DNA of 64,000 nucleotides from Bacteroidaceae bacterium (GCA_017647225.1 JAGCLA010000046.1:1-64000), one strand, 5' to 3'; counted from the first letter of the stretch, positions 18,212-27,719 are shown. Program-made: numbers and translations. The notes: generated by a model from the letters alone, not told the origin.

Positions 18212-19060
18212 TCAGTACTTTAATTTAACGATGTACAACAATAGCAATACATTCATCAGCAGTGCATAGATGATAGCCGGTATCGCCATTTCGCCACTAT
18301 TGAAAATAAATGGTGATGTAGCTATTGCTATTGCCTGAGCCGCATTCTGCATTCCCACCTCTATTACTATTGTGTGGCGAACCGCATTTGTGAGTTTTCC
18401 CATCCGTGAAAGTAACGAACTGCATAGCATGCTTGTCACAATGAGCATGCCGCAAGCGAAACCTATAATACGAAAGTTGTCCATAATCTCTTGTGAATAT
18501 TGCAAAAAGAACAGGAATGCAAGTAACATTAGTGCAGGGAAGGCGACCTTGTTTAACACACTGCTTACTTTGGCTGCACGTGTCGGGCTTTTGTATCGGA
18601 GAAACATACCGGCCAACATAGGGATAAAGAATAATACTATATTCTGCATCAACAACTTGCCTATGGGTAGTTCTATACTTATTCCCGCATTGTGTGAGAC
18701 ATAGTATGAGGTAAACTCCATTATAACAGGGAGTGTAAAAAGGGTTATAATGCTACTCACAGCTGTAAGCGTGACTGACAGTGCCGTGTCGCCTTTTGCA
18801 AGCATTGAAAACACATTTGACGAACTGCCACCCGGACAACATGCAACAAGTACAAAGCCCATAAAATATACCGGTGGCAAATTCAGCACCCAGGCAAGAA
18901 TAAAAGCAATGAACGGTAATAAAATTATTTGTCCTGTCATTCCCAGGACAAGTGCTTTGGGATGTCTTGCCACATTTATAAATGCATCCTTGTTAAGTTC
19001 CATTCCCAATAGGAACATAAGCACAATAAGGATAGGCATCACAATCCAGATTGTATTCAT
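18212..19060 (-). CDS. Bile acid:sodium symporter family (BASS) transporter
   Basis: 282 residues with about nine hydrophobic segments and the family pattern PILIVLMFLLGMELN at the N-terminus and CPGGSSSNVFSMLAKGD in the middle (the conserved crossover region). Members carry bile acids or organic anions such as pyruvate and pantothenate with Na+; the substrate cannot be chosen here. I start it at ATG 19060 (MNTIWIVMPIL) rather than 19126 because a TATATTTG -7 element lies between them at 19093-19086. The 127 bp downstream to menA hold nothing recognisable. Confidence 0.85.
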   Translation of the reverse strand: MNTIWIVMPILIVLMFLLGMELNKDAFINVARHPKALVLGMTGQIILLPFIAFILAWVLNLPPVYFMGFVLVACCPGGSSSNVFSMLAKGDTALSVTLTAVSSIITLFTLPVIMEFTSYYVSHNAGISIELPIGKLLMQNIVLFFIPMLAGMFLRYKSPTRAAKVSSVLNKVAFPALMLLAFLFFLQYSQEIMDNFRIIGFACGMLIVTSMLCSSLLSRMGKLTNAVRHTIVIEVGMQNAAQAIAIATSPFIFNSGEMAIPAIIYALLMNVLLLLYIVKLKY

Positions 19061-19085
19061 ACCTATAAAATTCTGTTTCTGACGA

Positions 19086-19093
19086 CAAATATA
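19086..19093 (-). promoter_or_regulatory. -7 element of the BASS transporter gene
   Basis: TATATTTG on the minus strand, 25 bp before ATG 19060; it decides the start. Confidence 0.55.
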
Positions 19094-19285
19094 GTGACAA
19101 ATGAGCAAAAATAATATCAAGCACACTTGAATATTTTACAACGAGTGCGGATAAGAATCTTTTTGTTGTCAATCTGTTTTTCAAGCACACGAACGTTCTC
19201 TTTCAAAAACGATTTCAATTAATTTACTTTAGCGTTATTACCATTAATTAACATACAATTTGTAATTTTTATAATGCTTTTTGCT

Positions 19286-19293
19286 TAATTTTG
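19286..19293 (+). promoter_or_regulatory. -7 element of the M16 protease gene
   Basis: TAATTTTG, 37 bp before the ATG at 19331, in a very A/T-rich leader. Confidence 0.55.
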
Positions 19294-19330
19294 CATGATA
19301 TAATGAAAATTTTAATTTAAAACTATTAAT

Positions 19331-22144
19331 ATGAAATTTAATTTAAAAATGCTGTTGGTGTGTTTTATGGCACTATTTGCAACAACTGTTGCAACAGCAA
19401 ATGAAGAAAACAAGCAACTTCCTGTCGACAAGACAGTTAGAATGGGTAAACTTAAGAATGGGTTGACCTATTACATCAGACACAACGAAAACCCAAAAAA
19501 TCTTGTAAACTTCTACATTGCACAGAAGGTCGGTTCAATACAAGAAGAGGAAGATCAGCGTGGTCTTGCTCACTTCCTCGAACACATGTGTTTCAACGGA
19601 ACAGATCATTTCCCAGGAAAAGGCATTATCAATTATCTTGAGGGTATCGGAGTAAAATTCGGTGCAGACCTCAATGCATACACATCGATTGACGAGACTG
19701 TTTACAACATTGACAATGTTCCCGTAAACATCGAAGGCGCAATCGATTCATGCTTGTGGATTCTCCGTGACTGGGCTGACGGTCTTACACTCGACCCTGA
19801 AGAGATTGACAAAGAACGTGGCGTAATACACGAAGAGTGGCGTGGACGCAACACTGCCATGATGCGTATGCAAGAACGTATGCTTGCCGACATTTTCCCC
19901 GGTAATAAATATGGTACACGCCTTCCTATAGGTATTATGGAGGTTGTCGATTTCTTCCCTTACCAGGCTTTGCGCGACTATTACGAGAAATGGTATCGTC
20001 CCGACCTTCAGGGTATCATCATTGTCGGCGACATCGATGTCAACAAGATGGAAAAGAAAGTGAAGAAAGTCTTCAAGAGCCTTGAAAAAGCCAAGAACCC
20101 TGCAGAACGCGTATATTATCCTGTAGAGGATAACGAAGAGATGATATTCTCGCAGCAGATTGACAAGGAGCAGCAGAACTATGTACTGCAACTCATGTAC
20201 AAGCACGATGCCGCTCCTCGCGAACTACGCAACACCAAAGGCGAAATTCGCAACAATACTGTTCGCAGTTTGGCTATGAGTTTGCTTAATACGCGTTTCT
20301 CTGAAATCATGTCAAAGGAGAATCCTCCTTACCTCCGTGCAGGTGTAGGTTACAGCGACTATGGTACATCAATGACAAAGAAATCATTCAACGTCTCTGT
20401 TACATGCAAGGAGGAACAGATAATGGAGGCTATACCGATGGTATTTACAGAGGTTGAACGTGCACGTCGTTACGGCTTCACTGAATCAGAGCTGAAGAGA
20501 ATAAAAGAGAGTATGTTCTCGGGTATCGAATCCTGGTATGCCGAGCGCGATAAACGCACCAATGGATACCATGCAGAAAACTGCATACGTCATTTCCTTG
20601 ACGAAGCAAGCATGATGTCACCCGAAGTGGAATATGAGTTGAGCAAAGAGATCATAAACTCTATCACACTTGACGAAGTGAATGCAGTCATTCCGTCATT
20701 GCACCGCAAGGATAACCGCGTTGTTGTTTCGTACGCGCCTGAAAAGGAGAATGCGATTTATCCGGGCAAAGAGGATATCGAGATGTTGCTCGATATGATT
20801 GCAGCAGCACGCAACATCGCTCCATACGAGGACGACACAGTAGATGCTCCATTGCTTGCAGAGTTGCCACAGGGAGGCAAAGTCGTTTCAACAGAGGAAG
20901 GCAAATGGGGTACAACAATCTGGACACTTTCAAACGGAATTAAAGTAGTGGTTAAATCAACTGATTTCCAGTCGGACAACATCACTCTTGCAGGATACAA
21001 AATCGGTGGTACAAACCGTTATGACGACAGCGAAAGAATAAACATATCAATGTTGGGTTCACTCTCGGGTGTCGGCGGTTTTGGTGCATTCGATGCAACA
21101 CAGCTAAGCAAGAAGTTGGCAGGAAGCACAGCCAACGCAAATATCGGAAGCGGCCAGATGTATGATGTTATCAACGGTAGCTGCTCAACAAAAGACGCTG
21201 AGGAGATGTTCCAGCTGATGTATCTCAAATACACATCACCACGAAAGGATGTGAAGGCTTTCGAGTCGTTGACAACACGCATGAAGAACGGTCTTAAGGA
21301 CAGAAATCTGAACCCCAACACCGCTCTGAGCGACACACTTGTACTTGCACTTTACAACAACCACCCACGTGCATTGCCTATGCTTGCCGAAGATGTTGAC
21401 AAGATTGACTATGACAGAGTTCTTGAGATATACAAGGAGAGAACAAGCGATGCGACAGGATATGTATTCTTCATTGTAGGAAACGTTGATCTTGAAAGCA
21501 TCAAGCCTCTTGTTGAACAGTACATCGGTGCATTGCCTTGCAACGGACGTAACGAAGAGCTTATAATGACATCTGTAAAGACACGCAAAGGTGTATACAG
21601 AAACAATTTCAAGAACAAGATGGAGAACCCTACCGGTACTGAAATCATCTATTATTCTGGTGAAATTGAGCCGACATTGAAGAACAGACTCACAATGAGT
21701 TTCCTTTCTCAGATTCTTCAGATTGTATATACCGAAGAGGTACGTGAGAAAGAGGGCGGTACATACGGTGTAGGTGTCAGCGGAAGCGTTGTACGCAACC
21801 CAGGTGAATTCTCGCTTACAGTAAACTTCAATATGGCACCTGAGCGTCGCGAAGAACTTGCAAACATTATTGTACGCGAATTCAAGAAGATGTCTGAAGA
21901 GGGCCCTGCAAGCGAGCACGTAGAAAAGGTTCGCAGCTATATCCTCAAGAACTTTGAGGAGAGCCAGAGAAAGAACAGTGCATGGATGAACTGGTTGCAC
22001 AACTTCTACATTGATGGCGAAGACAACCACGACACTTTCGAATCGGTTGTCAACAGTATCACAAAAGAAGATGTTCGCGAATTGGCCGAATACATCATTT
22101 CACTCGGTAACTTCATCGAGGTAAGTATGGTACCGGCTGAATAA
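19331..22144 (+). CDS. Secreted M16-family (insulinase/pitrilysin) zinc protease
   Basis: 937 residues. A signal peptide (about residues 1-23, ...ATTVATA) sends it to the periplasm. The inverted zinc motif HxxEH is at 81-85 (HFLEH) and the third ligand E162 lies 76 residues further on, exactly the pitrilysin spacing. The full length holds two M16 halves (active N-terminal, inactive C-terminal with KEGGTYGVGVSGSV). M16 enzymes degrade peptides inside a clamshell chamber; in Bacteroidales the periplasmic forms process peptides. A single gene, ended by a strong hairpin. Confidence 0.95.
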   Translation: MKFNLKMLLVCFMALFATTVATANEENKQLPVDKTVRMGKLKNGLTYYIRHNENPKNLVNFYIAQKVGSIQEEEDQRGLAHFLEHMCFNGTDHFPGKGIINYLEGIGVKFGADLNAYTSIDETVYNIDNVPVNIEGAIDSCLWILRDWADGLTLDPEEIDKERGVIHEEWRGRNTAMMRMQERMLADIFPGNKYGTRLPIGIMEVVDFFPYQALRDYYEKWYRPDLQGIIIVGDIDVNKMEKKVKKVFKSLEKAKNPAERVYYPVEDNEEMIFSQQIDKEQQNYVLQLMYKHDAAPRELRNTKGEIRNNTVRSLAMSLLNTRFSEIMSKENPPYLRAGVGYSDYGTSMTKKSFNVSVTCKEEQIMEAIPMVFTEVERARRYGFTESELKRIKESMFSGIESWYAERDKRTNGYHAENCIRHFLDEASMMSPEVEYELSKEIINSITLDEVNAVIPSLHRKDNRVVVSYAPEKENAIYPGKEDIEMLLDMIAAARNIAPYEDDTVDAPLLAELPQGGKVVSTEEGKWGTTIWTLSNGIKVVVKSTDFQSDNITLAGYKIGGTNRYDDSERINISMLGSLSGVGGFGAFDATQLSKKLAGSTANANIGSGQMYDVINGSCSTKDAEEMFQLMYLKYTSPRKDVKAFESLTTRMKNGLKDRNLNPNTALSDTLVLALYNNHPRALPMLAEDVDKIDYDRVLEIYKERTSDATGYVFFIVGNVDLESIKPLVEQYIGALPCNGRNEELIMTSVKTRKGVYRNNFKNKMENPTGTEIIYYSGEIEPTLKNRLTMSFLSQILQIVYTEEVREKEGGTYGVGVSGSVVRNPGEFSLTVNFNMAPERREELANIIVREFKKMSEEGPASEHVEKVRSYILKNFEESQRKNSAWMNWLHNFYIDGEDNHDTFESVVNSITKEDVRELAEYIISLGNFIEVSMVPAE

Positions 22145-22158
22145 TCCTTTATTCCAAT

Positions 22159-22199
22159 AACAATCAAGCGGTTGAGCAATGCTCAACCGCTTGATTGTT
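22159..22199. terminator. Bidirectional terminator
   Basis: AACAATCAAGCGGTTGAGC and its complement with a 3-nt loop, between convergent genes. Confidence 0.92.
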
Positions 22200-22214
22200 T
22201 ATATACATTATCTC

Positions 22215-22835
22215 TTAAAAAGCCAGACCAAGCCTGAATCCCACATTGTTCAATCCATTCTGCGAATAGGTCATTATATCATGCTTATTGGTGGCATAGT
22301 TATAATATATTGACATGTGGAAACCTACACTGTTGGGCCATGGATACCAATTGAATCCCACCTCGGGCGAGAGAAAGAATCCCCAACGGTCCTGTACTTT
22401 GGTAAAGACGTAATAATAGTTGTTGAATTCGGAGTAACAGGCTCCAAGTTTCAAACCCACGTATGGCTGGAAATCCCTTTCAACGAACCTGTAACGGACA
22501 AGTGCGCCAAATGGCAGAGCAAACATTTGGTGCTGCTGGTCGGTATTCAAGGCAAGCGTATTCGAGAGATGCAATGTCTTACGTGGAATATATTCATTGT
22601 TGGTATGAAAACTTATAAAAGCTCCTACAGCTATATTACGGTGAACATAATATCCGCCCTCAAAATTCATACCCCAGCCACTTGCCTTGTTCGAGAAAGT
22701 ATTGCTTATAGGTATATTGAACTGCCAATCGATATTGTAATAACTGTCGAGAGATATCTGCGCCTTAACAGCTGAAGGCATGAGTACTGCCAAGCCAAAC
22801 AGCGCTATAAAAAATGAATAACGTACACTTTTCAT
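22215..22835 (-). CDS. Outer-membrane beta-barrel protein, small porin-like
   Basis: 206 residues from ATG 22835; an in-frame ATG at 22841 is also possible. Signal peptide MKSVRYSFFIALFGLAVLMP...VKA, then alternating aromatic/polar strands (GWGMNFEGGYYVHRNIAVGAFISF; YVGLKLGACYSEF; GLNNVGFRLGLAF) ending in phenylalanine, the usual mark of an outer-membrane barrel. It is in the OmpA-like/'outer membrane protein beta-barrel' class of about eight strands. The DUF4136 lipoprotein gene lies just upstream on the same strand, so both probably belong to one envelope operon. Function unknown. Confidence 0.8.
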   Translation of the reverse strand: MKSVRYSFFIALFGLAVLMPSAVKAQISLDSYYNIDWQFNIPISNTFSNKASGWGMNFEGGYYVHRNIAVGAFISFHTNNEYIPRKTLHLSNTLALNTDQQHQMFALPFGALVRYRFVERDFQPYVGLKLGACYSEFNNYYYVFTKVQDRWGFFLSPEVGFNWYPWPNSVGFHMSIYYNYATNKHDIMTYSQNGLNNVGFRLGLAF

Positions 22836-22857
22836 AAACATAAGTTTCTAAGGGTTA

Positions 22858-23481
22858 CTATTTTTTAGTTAAATATGGCGACTGTGCAAAAGCCTGTTCT
22901 ATCGCATCGAATGTACGCGTAAGACTCAAGCTGTTGCCGTTCAAGAGTCCACAGATATACGAGTTCCATATAACCGTAAGCTTGTCATTCTGCGGAGTAG
23001 GGGCATTCACATTGACAAGTTCACCGATAATAGAACCTGTACTATAGCTGTAAGTGAATGAATATGGATAATACCAACCCCATCCGCCCCAGTTCCAATA
23101 TCCGGGATAGAAGTTCCACCAAGGCCCGTTATCGTACATACTGTAATAATAGGTGGTGTTGATGTAACTCAGCTGCAGGACAACATCGGGTTCTTCACCA
23201 TCAGCTACCGGGGTATATCCGGCGCTCTCAAGCCCAGCACGATAAGCATTCACAATCTTCAAAGAATTGCTGTTGTTCCAGTACGAAGCCTTTTCGTCAT
23301 TGCCTATGATGAGAATACTGTCAATGACGTGGAAGGTATTTATGGACTTGAAGTCTGTACCTGTGTCATAGTTGGTGTAAACGAGGTAATCGTTGTCCAA
23401 CCTGTCGATATCAGGACTCTTTTGGCATGCCGCAAAAACTGCACAAACGGCAATGATATATAGAATAATACTCCTTTTCAT
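22858..23481 (-). CDS. DUF4136-type lipoprotein
   Basis: 207 residues from ATG 23481. An N-terminal lipoprotein signal (ILYIIAVCAVFAACQ) places a lipidated Cys near residue 19. The middle holds the DUF4136 pattern: an N-terminal 'D...f..Y.Tf' strand, LESAGYTPV, a VVLQLSY strand, then an aromatic stretch (WWNFYPGYWNWGGWGWYYP). The family is common in Bacteroidetes envelopes and has no known activity. The 16-nt gap to the barrel gene suggests co-expression. Confidence 0.85.
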   Translation of the reverse strand: MKRSIILYIIAVCAVFAACQKSPDIDRLDNDYLVYTNYDTGTDFKSINTFHVIDSILIIGNDEKASYWNNSNSLKIVNAYRAGLESAGYTPVADGEEPDVVLQLSYINTTYYYSMYDNGPWWNFYPGYWNWGGWGWYYPYSFTYSYSTGSIIGELVNVNAPTPQNDKLTVIWNSYICGLLNGNSLSLTRTFDAIEQAFAQSPYLTKK

Positions 23482-23565
23482 ACACACTCTTTTTTAATCA
23501 TTTGAACATACTATTTACGCTCTTTCAAAAACAGATGAGCTACAACGAGTCTTGACAACAACGTT

Positions 23566-24048
23566 TTATCTTCTAATTTTCAAACGATGATTCTTGTGCA
23601 TGTCCTTTGCCTTGCCGTCATTACCGACCTTAACCAAAGAACTGTCTTCAAGCATCATGAAACTCATTGAAGGGTAGTCGTTAGCCGACACAAGTTCTAT
23701 AACAGTTGCAGTACTGTCATTGTCTGTATCTATAAGGAATATGGCCTCGCCATTGTCGGTTTGGGTAGCGATGCCTTCATCGATATAATCCGTTGTGATA
23801 GAATATGTTCCATCGCTATTCAGGTTAATGGTGCTTACGGTAAGAATCACATCGGCCATGGAATTGTTCTGCATAGGAGTTGTGCCTTCAAAGACAAAAG
23901 TCTGCACATCGCCTAAAGTAGAATCATTGATCCAATAGATACTGTCTGTTTCAATTACCACGCCTTCGGGTTTGTTACTGTTGCACGAATTGCAAGACGA
24001 GAAAAGAAATGTAGCAATCATAGCCACCAATAAAATAATTTTTTTCAT
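23566..24048 (-). CDS. Small lipoprotein, possibly NlpE-like
   Basis: 160 residues. A clear lipobox (MKKIILLVAMIATFLFSSC) anchors it in an outer or inner membrane. The mature part begins with a CNSC pair, then beta-rich sequence (YWINDSTLGDVQTFVFEGTTP; LNSDGTYSITTDY) and a basic end (KNHRLKIRR). The short strand pattern vaguely recalls the NlpE/META-type lipocalin-like folds, but I do not assign it. It is the middle gene of the minus-strand envelope cluster. Confidence 0.75.
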   Translation of the reverse strand: MKKIILLVAMIATFLFSSCNSCNSNKPEGVVIETDSIYWINDSTLGDVQTFVFEGTTPMQNNSMADVILTVSTINLNSDGTYSITTDYIDEGIATQTDNGEAIFLIDTDNDSTATVIELVSANDYPSMSFMMLEDSSLVKVGNDGKAKDMHKNHRLKIRR

Positions 24049-24114
24049 TGTATTAGTTTTTTTGGTTATTTAGTGAAATAACACAAAAAGGCGTATGACG
24101 GTTTTGAACATCAA

Positions 24115-24156
24115 TAAAAAAATGAATACGACAGAAAATTGTCCGTCGTATTCATT
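24115..24156 (-). terminator. Terminator after the S41 gene
   Basis: ATGAATACGAC / GTCGTATTCAT with a 12-nt loop; a T-run follows when read on the minus strand. Confidence 0.8.
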
Positions 24157-24181
24157 ATGCTATAAACCGGTATTGGGATAA

Positions 24182-25408
24182 TCACATGGGCAATGTGCCG
24201 TTGGAGATTATATAATTAGTATTATACAACAGATACTCCTGTGTATTGCCCAACGGATATATGAAATCGATTTGACCGAGTTCGTCAACACAGTAATCGG
24301 GTAGTATGCCTTTATCTGAAACGATGTTGCCGTCAGAAGAATAGGCATAGGCTATTGCAGGATTTATGGAAAAGCCGTAAGGCGACTGCATGTTCTTTAC
24401 CATAACATTTGACCCGGCACTGTTTTCTCCTATAGTCATTACCTCGTAAGCACCTCTTGAAGCGTTTACGGAGCTTATGAGCAACTCTGCAACACCTTTT
24501 GTTGCAGTGCCTGTAATGAAATAGACCTTCTTGTCACTCAGTGTGTATTGTGGCTGAAGATAATTGTATGTGGTGTCTGTCTCATTTTCACTTTTCTGTA
24601 AGGTACAGAACGGAGTGCCTATCAAATTTGTCGGTACAAGAGCACTTGCCAAGTATGCCGCGTTTGATATCGTGCCTTCAGTGTTATATCGTAAATCGAC
24701 AATTACATCAGTCACATTCTGTGCAATGAAACTTGCACATATTTCATCGATATTCTTTACAAAATCGTCGTTGTTGAACCTGTTACACAGAATATATCCG
24801 ATATTCTTGTCACGTTCAGTATAGACACTATCAATTATAATGTCACGCAAATCATAAGGAACCGATGCACCAATAGTCAGAGTATCGCCATGCACCCAGA
24901 ATTTTTTATTTTCGGCATCATCAACTTCGATGTATTCTGTTGCCACTTTTATTTCATCTCCAGCTTGAAGCTGTGAAGTGCTTGATGTGGTCAATCTCTT
25001 TTTGTTTACAGCCGATATCCATGTTCCTCGTTTAATGCCGGCAAGGGCTGCAGGAGAATTTGGCTCAACATACAATACAAGAGCATACACCTGACTTGGA
25101 TTAACGAGGATAGGGTCGCGTTTGAGAACAAATTCCATTCCATAGTCGCCTTTATACACGACATCGGTGAAATATGATGCCTTATCGTCCTTATACAACA
25201 ATGAAGAGAAGAAATTCATTGGGGGAACAAAGAATTTTGAACGCTCCTGCGGTTTGATTTTATCACTCCACAGGTAATGGCTCTTCATCGTACTGTAAAT
25301 CCACTGATTCTCCTTTGTCTGTTCGAAAAATTCATGTGTTCTGTCTTCGCCACACGAAACAAAAGTCAAGAGTGTCAGGGTAATTAATACAAATATGCTG
25401 TTTCTCAT
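24182..25408 (-). CDS. S41-family lipoprotein with PDZ domain, catalytic residues apparently replaced
   Basis: 408 residues from ATG 25408. A lipobox (LTLLTFVSC) gives Cys19 as the lipid anchor; an S41 N-terminal helix region follows (NQWIYSTMKSHYLW), then PDZ (about 105-165; VEPNSPAALAGIKRGTWI) and the S41 core (VTDVIVDLRYNTEGTISNAAYLASAL). In tail-specific proteases the core carries TaSASE with nucleophile Ser and VGepTfGK with the general-base Lys. Here the matching segments read TATKGVAELL and IGENSAGSN, so the Ser is Gly305 and the Lys is Ser333. It may be a non-catalytic binding protein. The alternative start at 25498 would bury the lipobox. Confidence 0.8.
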   Translation of the reverse strand: MRNSIFVLITLTLLTFVSCGEDRTHEFFEQTKENQWIYSTMKSHYLWSDKIKPQERSKFFVPPMNFFSSLLYKDDKASYFTDVVYKGDYGMEFVLKRDPILVNPSQVYALVLYVEPNSPAALAGIKRGTWISAVNKKRLTTSSTSQLQAGDEIKVATEYIEVDDAENKKFWVHGDTLTIGASVPYDLRDIIIDSVYTERDKNIGYILCNRFNNDDFVKNIDEICASFIAQNVTDVIVDLRYNTEGTISNAAYLASALVPTNLIGTPFCTLQKSENETDTTYNYLQPQYTLSDKKVYFITGTATKGVAELLISSVNASRGAYEVMTIGENSAGSNVMVKNMQSPYGFSINPAIAYAYSSDGNIVSDKGILPDYCVDELGQIDFIYPLGNTQEYLLYNTNYIISNGTLPM

Positions 25409-25486
25409 TTTCTTATACCGTTTTTTAGTGCAATGCAAAAATAATCCATTATACCTTAAATACAAAGCAAGGAATGGTATAAAATA

Positions 25487-25512
25487 AAAGACCGACAAAA
25501 TTGTCGGTCTTT
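25487..25512. terminator. Terminator downstream of rpsP
   Basis: AAAGACCGACAA / TTGTCGGTCTTT with a 2-nt gap, 43 bp past the rpsP stop. Confidence 0.88.
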
Positions 25513-25554
25513 ATCTTGAGCATTACTGCAAACCCACAAGGGGTAAAAGGTTTA

Positions 25555-26097
25555 TTAAGCCTCTGCAGGAGCCTCTGTTGCCTCCTCAGCAGGAGCTTCA
25601 GCAGCTGCAGCCTCTGCCTCAGCCTTTGCAAGAGCCTCGGCAGCCTTCTTGTCAGCAACCTTCTTTGCAATAGCTGCGTTAACCTCTTTTTCTGCCTCCA
25701 AACGTGCCTTCTTGTCGTCACGCTTAGCCTGCTCTTCAGCGCTCTTAACACCGTTGAGAGCATTTACCTTAGCTGTCTTCCAAGCATCGAATTTTGCCTG
25801 AGCAGCAGCCTCGTCAAATGCACCCTTCTTAACACCGCCCTGGAGGTGTTTCATCATGTAAACGCCCTCGCGAGAAAGAATGTTACGAACTGTGTCAGTT
25901 GGGATAGCACCGTTGTTTACCCACCACAAAGCACGCTCGAAGTTGATTTCAACTGAAGCAGGGTTTGTGTTAGGATTGTAAGTACCGATCTTCTCAGTAA
26001 ACTTTCCATCACGTGGAGATCTCGAATCTGCAATCACGATAGAGTAGAATGCGTAGTGCTTACGACCTCTTCTCTGGAGTCTGATTTTTGTTGCCAT
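25555..26097 (-). CDS. rpsP: 30S ribosomal protein S16 with C-terminal extension
   Basis: 180 residues. Residues 1-90 are the conserved S16 fold ([50 protein letters not shown]), which binds 16S rRNA in the body of the small subunit. Residues 95-180 are a long, lysine/alanine- then alanine/glutamate-rich tail ([20 protein letters not shown]), an extension seen in Bacteroidetes S16 and about twice the usual bacterial length. It is single here; no rimM or trmD adjoins it (trmD is at 45.7 kb). Confidence 0.97.
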   Translation of the reverse strand: MATKIRLQRRGRKHYAFYSIVIADSRSPRDGKFTEKIGTYNPNTNPASVEINFERALWWVNNGAIPTDTVRNILSREGVYMMKHLQGGVKKGAFDEAAAQAKFDAWKTAKVNALNGVKSAEEQAKRDDKKARLEAEKEVNAAIAKKVADKKAAEALAKAEAEAAAAEAPAEEATEAPAEA

Positions 26098-26157
26098 TTT
26101 TTGTTTGTTTTTTAATGGTTAATGATTTGAGTTAGCCTATATCTCGTATAAGCGGTG

Positions 26158-26165
26158 CAAAAGTA
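26158..26165 (-). promoter_or_regulatory. -7 element of rpsP
   Basis: TACTTTTG on the minus strand, about 60 bp before the rpsP ATG. Confidence 0.5.
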
Positions 26166-26339
26166 ATACTTTTTTGTGTAATACACTTGTTTTCCGGCAA
26201 TTATTTTCGATAACGGCATCTATTTTGTGTAAAATGTCATGACAAAAGGGTAAATTACCGCCCGATAGGGGATTGAAGAATGATTATACGCATATCGAAT
26301 GTCAAAATTTCAATATGTTTAATAATTTTTGTGATTTAT

Positions 26340-26369
26340 TTTGCTGTTGGATAAAATGTATTAAATTTG
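26340..26369 (+). promoter_or_regulatory. Promoter of galE
   Basis: TTTG (26340-26343) and TAAATTTG (26362-26369), 18 bp apart. The 345-bp gap between the divergent rpsP and galE genes holds the two promoters and nothing else I can support. Confidence 0.65.
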
Positions 26370-26442
26370 CGATATGTTATGCCTAAAGGCATTATGCAGG
26401 ATTTGTAACAATTTTAACAAACACCATAACAAACTTACAAAA

Positions 26443-27459
26443 ATGAAAATTTTACTAACCGGTGGTGCAGGCTTTATCGGAAGCCACACCTTGATTGAAC
26501 TTACCGAAGCCGGTCATGAGGCTGTAGTAGTTGACAACTTGGACAACTCATCTCCAATCTCTTTGAAGCGTGTTGCCAAAATCATTGGCAAAGATGTACC
26601 TTTCTACAAGGTTGATATCCGTGATCGCGAAGGTTTGCAGAAAGTGTTCGACGAGCACAAATTCGATGCTTGTATCCACTTTGCAGGCTTGAAGGCAGTA
26701 GGCGAGAGCTGTGCAAAACCTCTTGAATACTACGAGAACAACATGAACGGTACATTCGTACTTGCTGACGTTATGCGCAAGAACGGTTGTAAGAACATGA
26801 TATTCTCTTCAAGTGCTACCGTATATGGCGACCCTGCAATAATTCCTATTACAGAGGAGTGCCCTAAAGGCCACTGCACAAACCCATACGGACAGACAAA
26901 GTCAATGCTCGAAGAGGTGCTTATGGATATCCAGAAAGCCGACAACGAGTGGAACATTGTACTTCTCCGCTATTTCAACCCTATCGGTGCTCACAAGAGC
27001 GGTACAATCGGTGAAAACCCCAATGGTATTCCTAACAACCTGATGCCATATATAACACAGACAGCTGTTGGTAAACGTGCTGAACTCGGTGTATTCGGTG
27101 ACGACTACGACACACACGACGGTACAGGTGTACGCGACTACATTCACGTTGTTGACCTCGCTCGCGCTCACGTAGCAGCATTGAAGGCCATTGTAGAGAA
27201 GAAGGGTATCGCAATCTACAACATAGGTACAGGTCATGGATATTCTGTTCTGGACGTTGTAAAGGCATTTGAAAAGGCTAACGGTGTTCCCGTTCCTTAT
27301 TCAATCAAGCCACGCCGTCCGGGAGATATTGCTACATGCTACTGCAACCCTGCAAAAGCAGAAGCGGAGTTGGGTTGGAAAGCTGAATTCGGCATCGAAG
27401 AGATGTGCCGCGACAGCTGGAACTGGCAGAAGAACAACCCTAACGGATTCGAAGAATAA
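26443..27459 (+). CDS. galE: UDP-glucose 4-epimerase
   Basis: 338 residues from ATG 26443 (MKILLTGGAGFIGSHTL); an upstream in-frame ATG at 26374 lies just behind the promoter and is rejected. The NAD-binding glycine motif is GGAGFIG, the catalytic pair is the SSSATVYG Ser/Thr segment plus NPYGQTK (Tyr and Lys), and RYFNPIGAHKSG and RPGDIATCYC are typical of GalE. It interconverts UDP-glucose and UDP-galactose in the cytosol, supplying precursors for surface polysaccharides and galactose catabolism. Followed by a strong shared terminator. Confidence 0.96.
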   Translation: MKILLTGGAGFIGSHTLIELTEAGHEAVVVDNLDNSSPISLKRVAKIIGKDVPFYKVDIRDREGLQKVFDEHKFDACIHFAGLKAVGESCAKPLEYYENNMNGTFVLADVMRKNGCKNMIFSSSATVYGDPAIIPITEECPKGHCTNPYGQTKSMLEEVLMDIQKADNEWNIVLLRYFNPIGAHKSGTIGENPNGIPNNLMPYITQTAVGKRAELGVFGDDYDTHDGTGVRDYIHVVDLARAHVAALKAIVEKKGIAIYNIGTGHGYSVLDVVKAFEKANGVPVPYSIKPRRPGDIATCYCNPAKAEAELGWKAEFGIEEMCRDSWNWQKNNPNGFEE

Positions 27460-27466
27460 ATCAAAC

Positions 27467-27500
27467 AAAAAATGCTTAACCAAACGGTTAAGCATTTTTT
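27467..27500. terminator. Bidirectional terminator
   Basis: AAAAAATGCTTAACC / GGTTAAGCATTTTTT with a 4-nt loop. Confidence 0.93.
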
Positions 27501-27521
27501 GTTCAACTATACAAATAGTAA

Positions 27522-27719
27522 TTACTTAAGAGCGAAGATTTCCTCGTCACCTGCAACGCAAGAGAAGATTTTGTCCTCACGAAGCAACCAACCCAAACCA
27601 AGGTAAAGTTCCTTCTCTTTCAATTTAGCCTTTGTCTTGATCTCTTTAAGAGTAAGACCTTCTGTCTCGTTCAAAGCAGTCCAGATACGGCCTGCAAATG
27701 TACCAGCATTCTCAATCAT
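27522..27719 (-). CDS. Small winged-helix protein (DUF2582 type)
   Basis: 65 residues: MIENAGTFAGRIWTALN...TLKEIKTKAKLKEKELYLGLGWLLREDKI. The pattern (two helices, a recognition helix, a short wing) is that of the Bacteroidetes/archaeal winged-helix family PF10771. It probably binds DNA or RNA; the target is unknown. Single gene with no clear partner. Confidence 0.88.
   Translation of the reverse strand: MIENAGTFAGRIWTALNETEGLTLKEIKTKAKLKEKELYLGLGWLLREDKIFSCVAGDEEIFALK

Noticed and set aside
21236..22030. 264-codon minus-strand ORF opposite the M16 protease
   Set aside because: Antisense shadow of a well-supported gene; cysteine-rich random-looking product.
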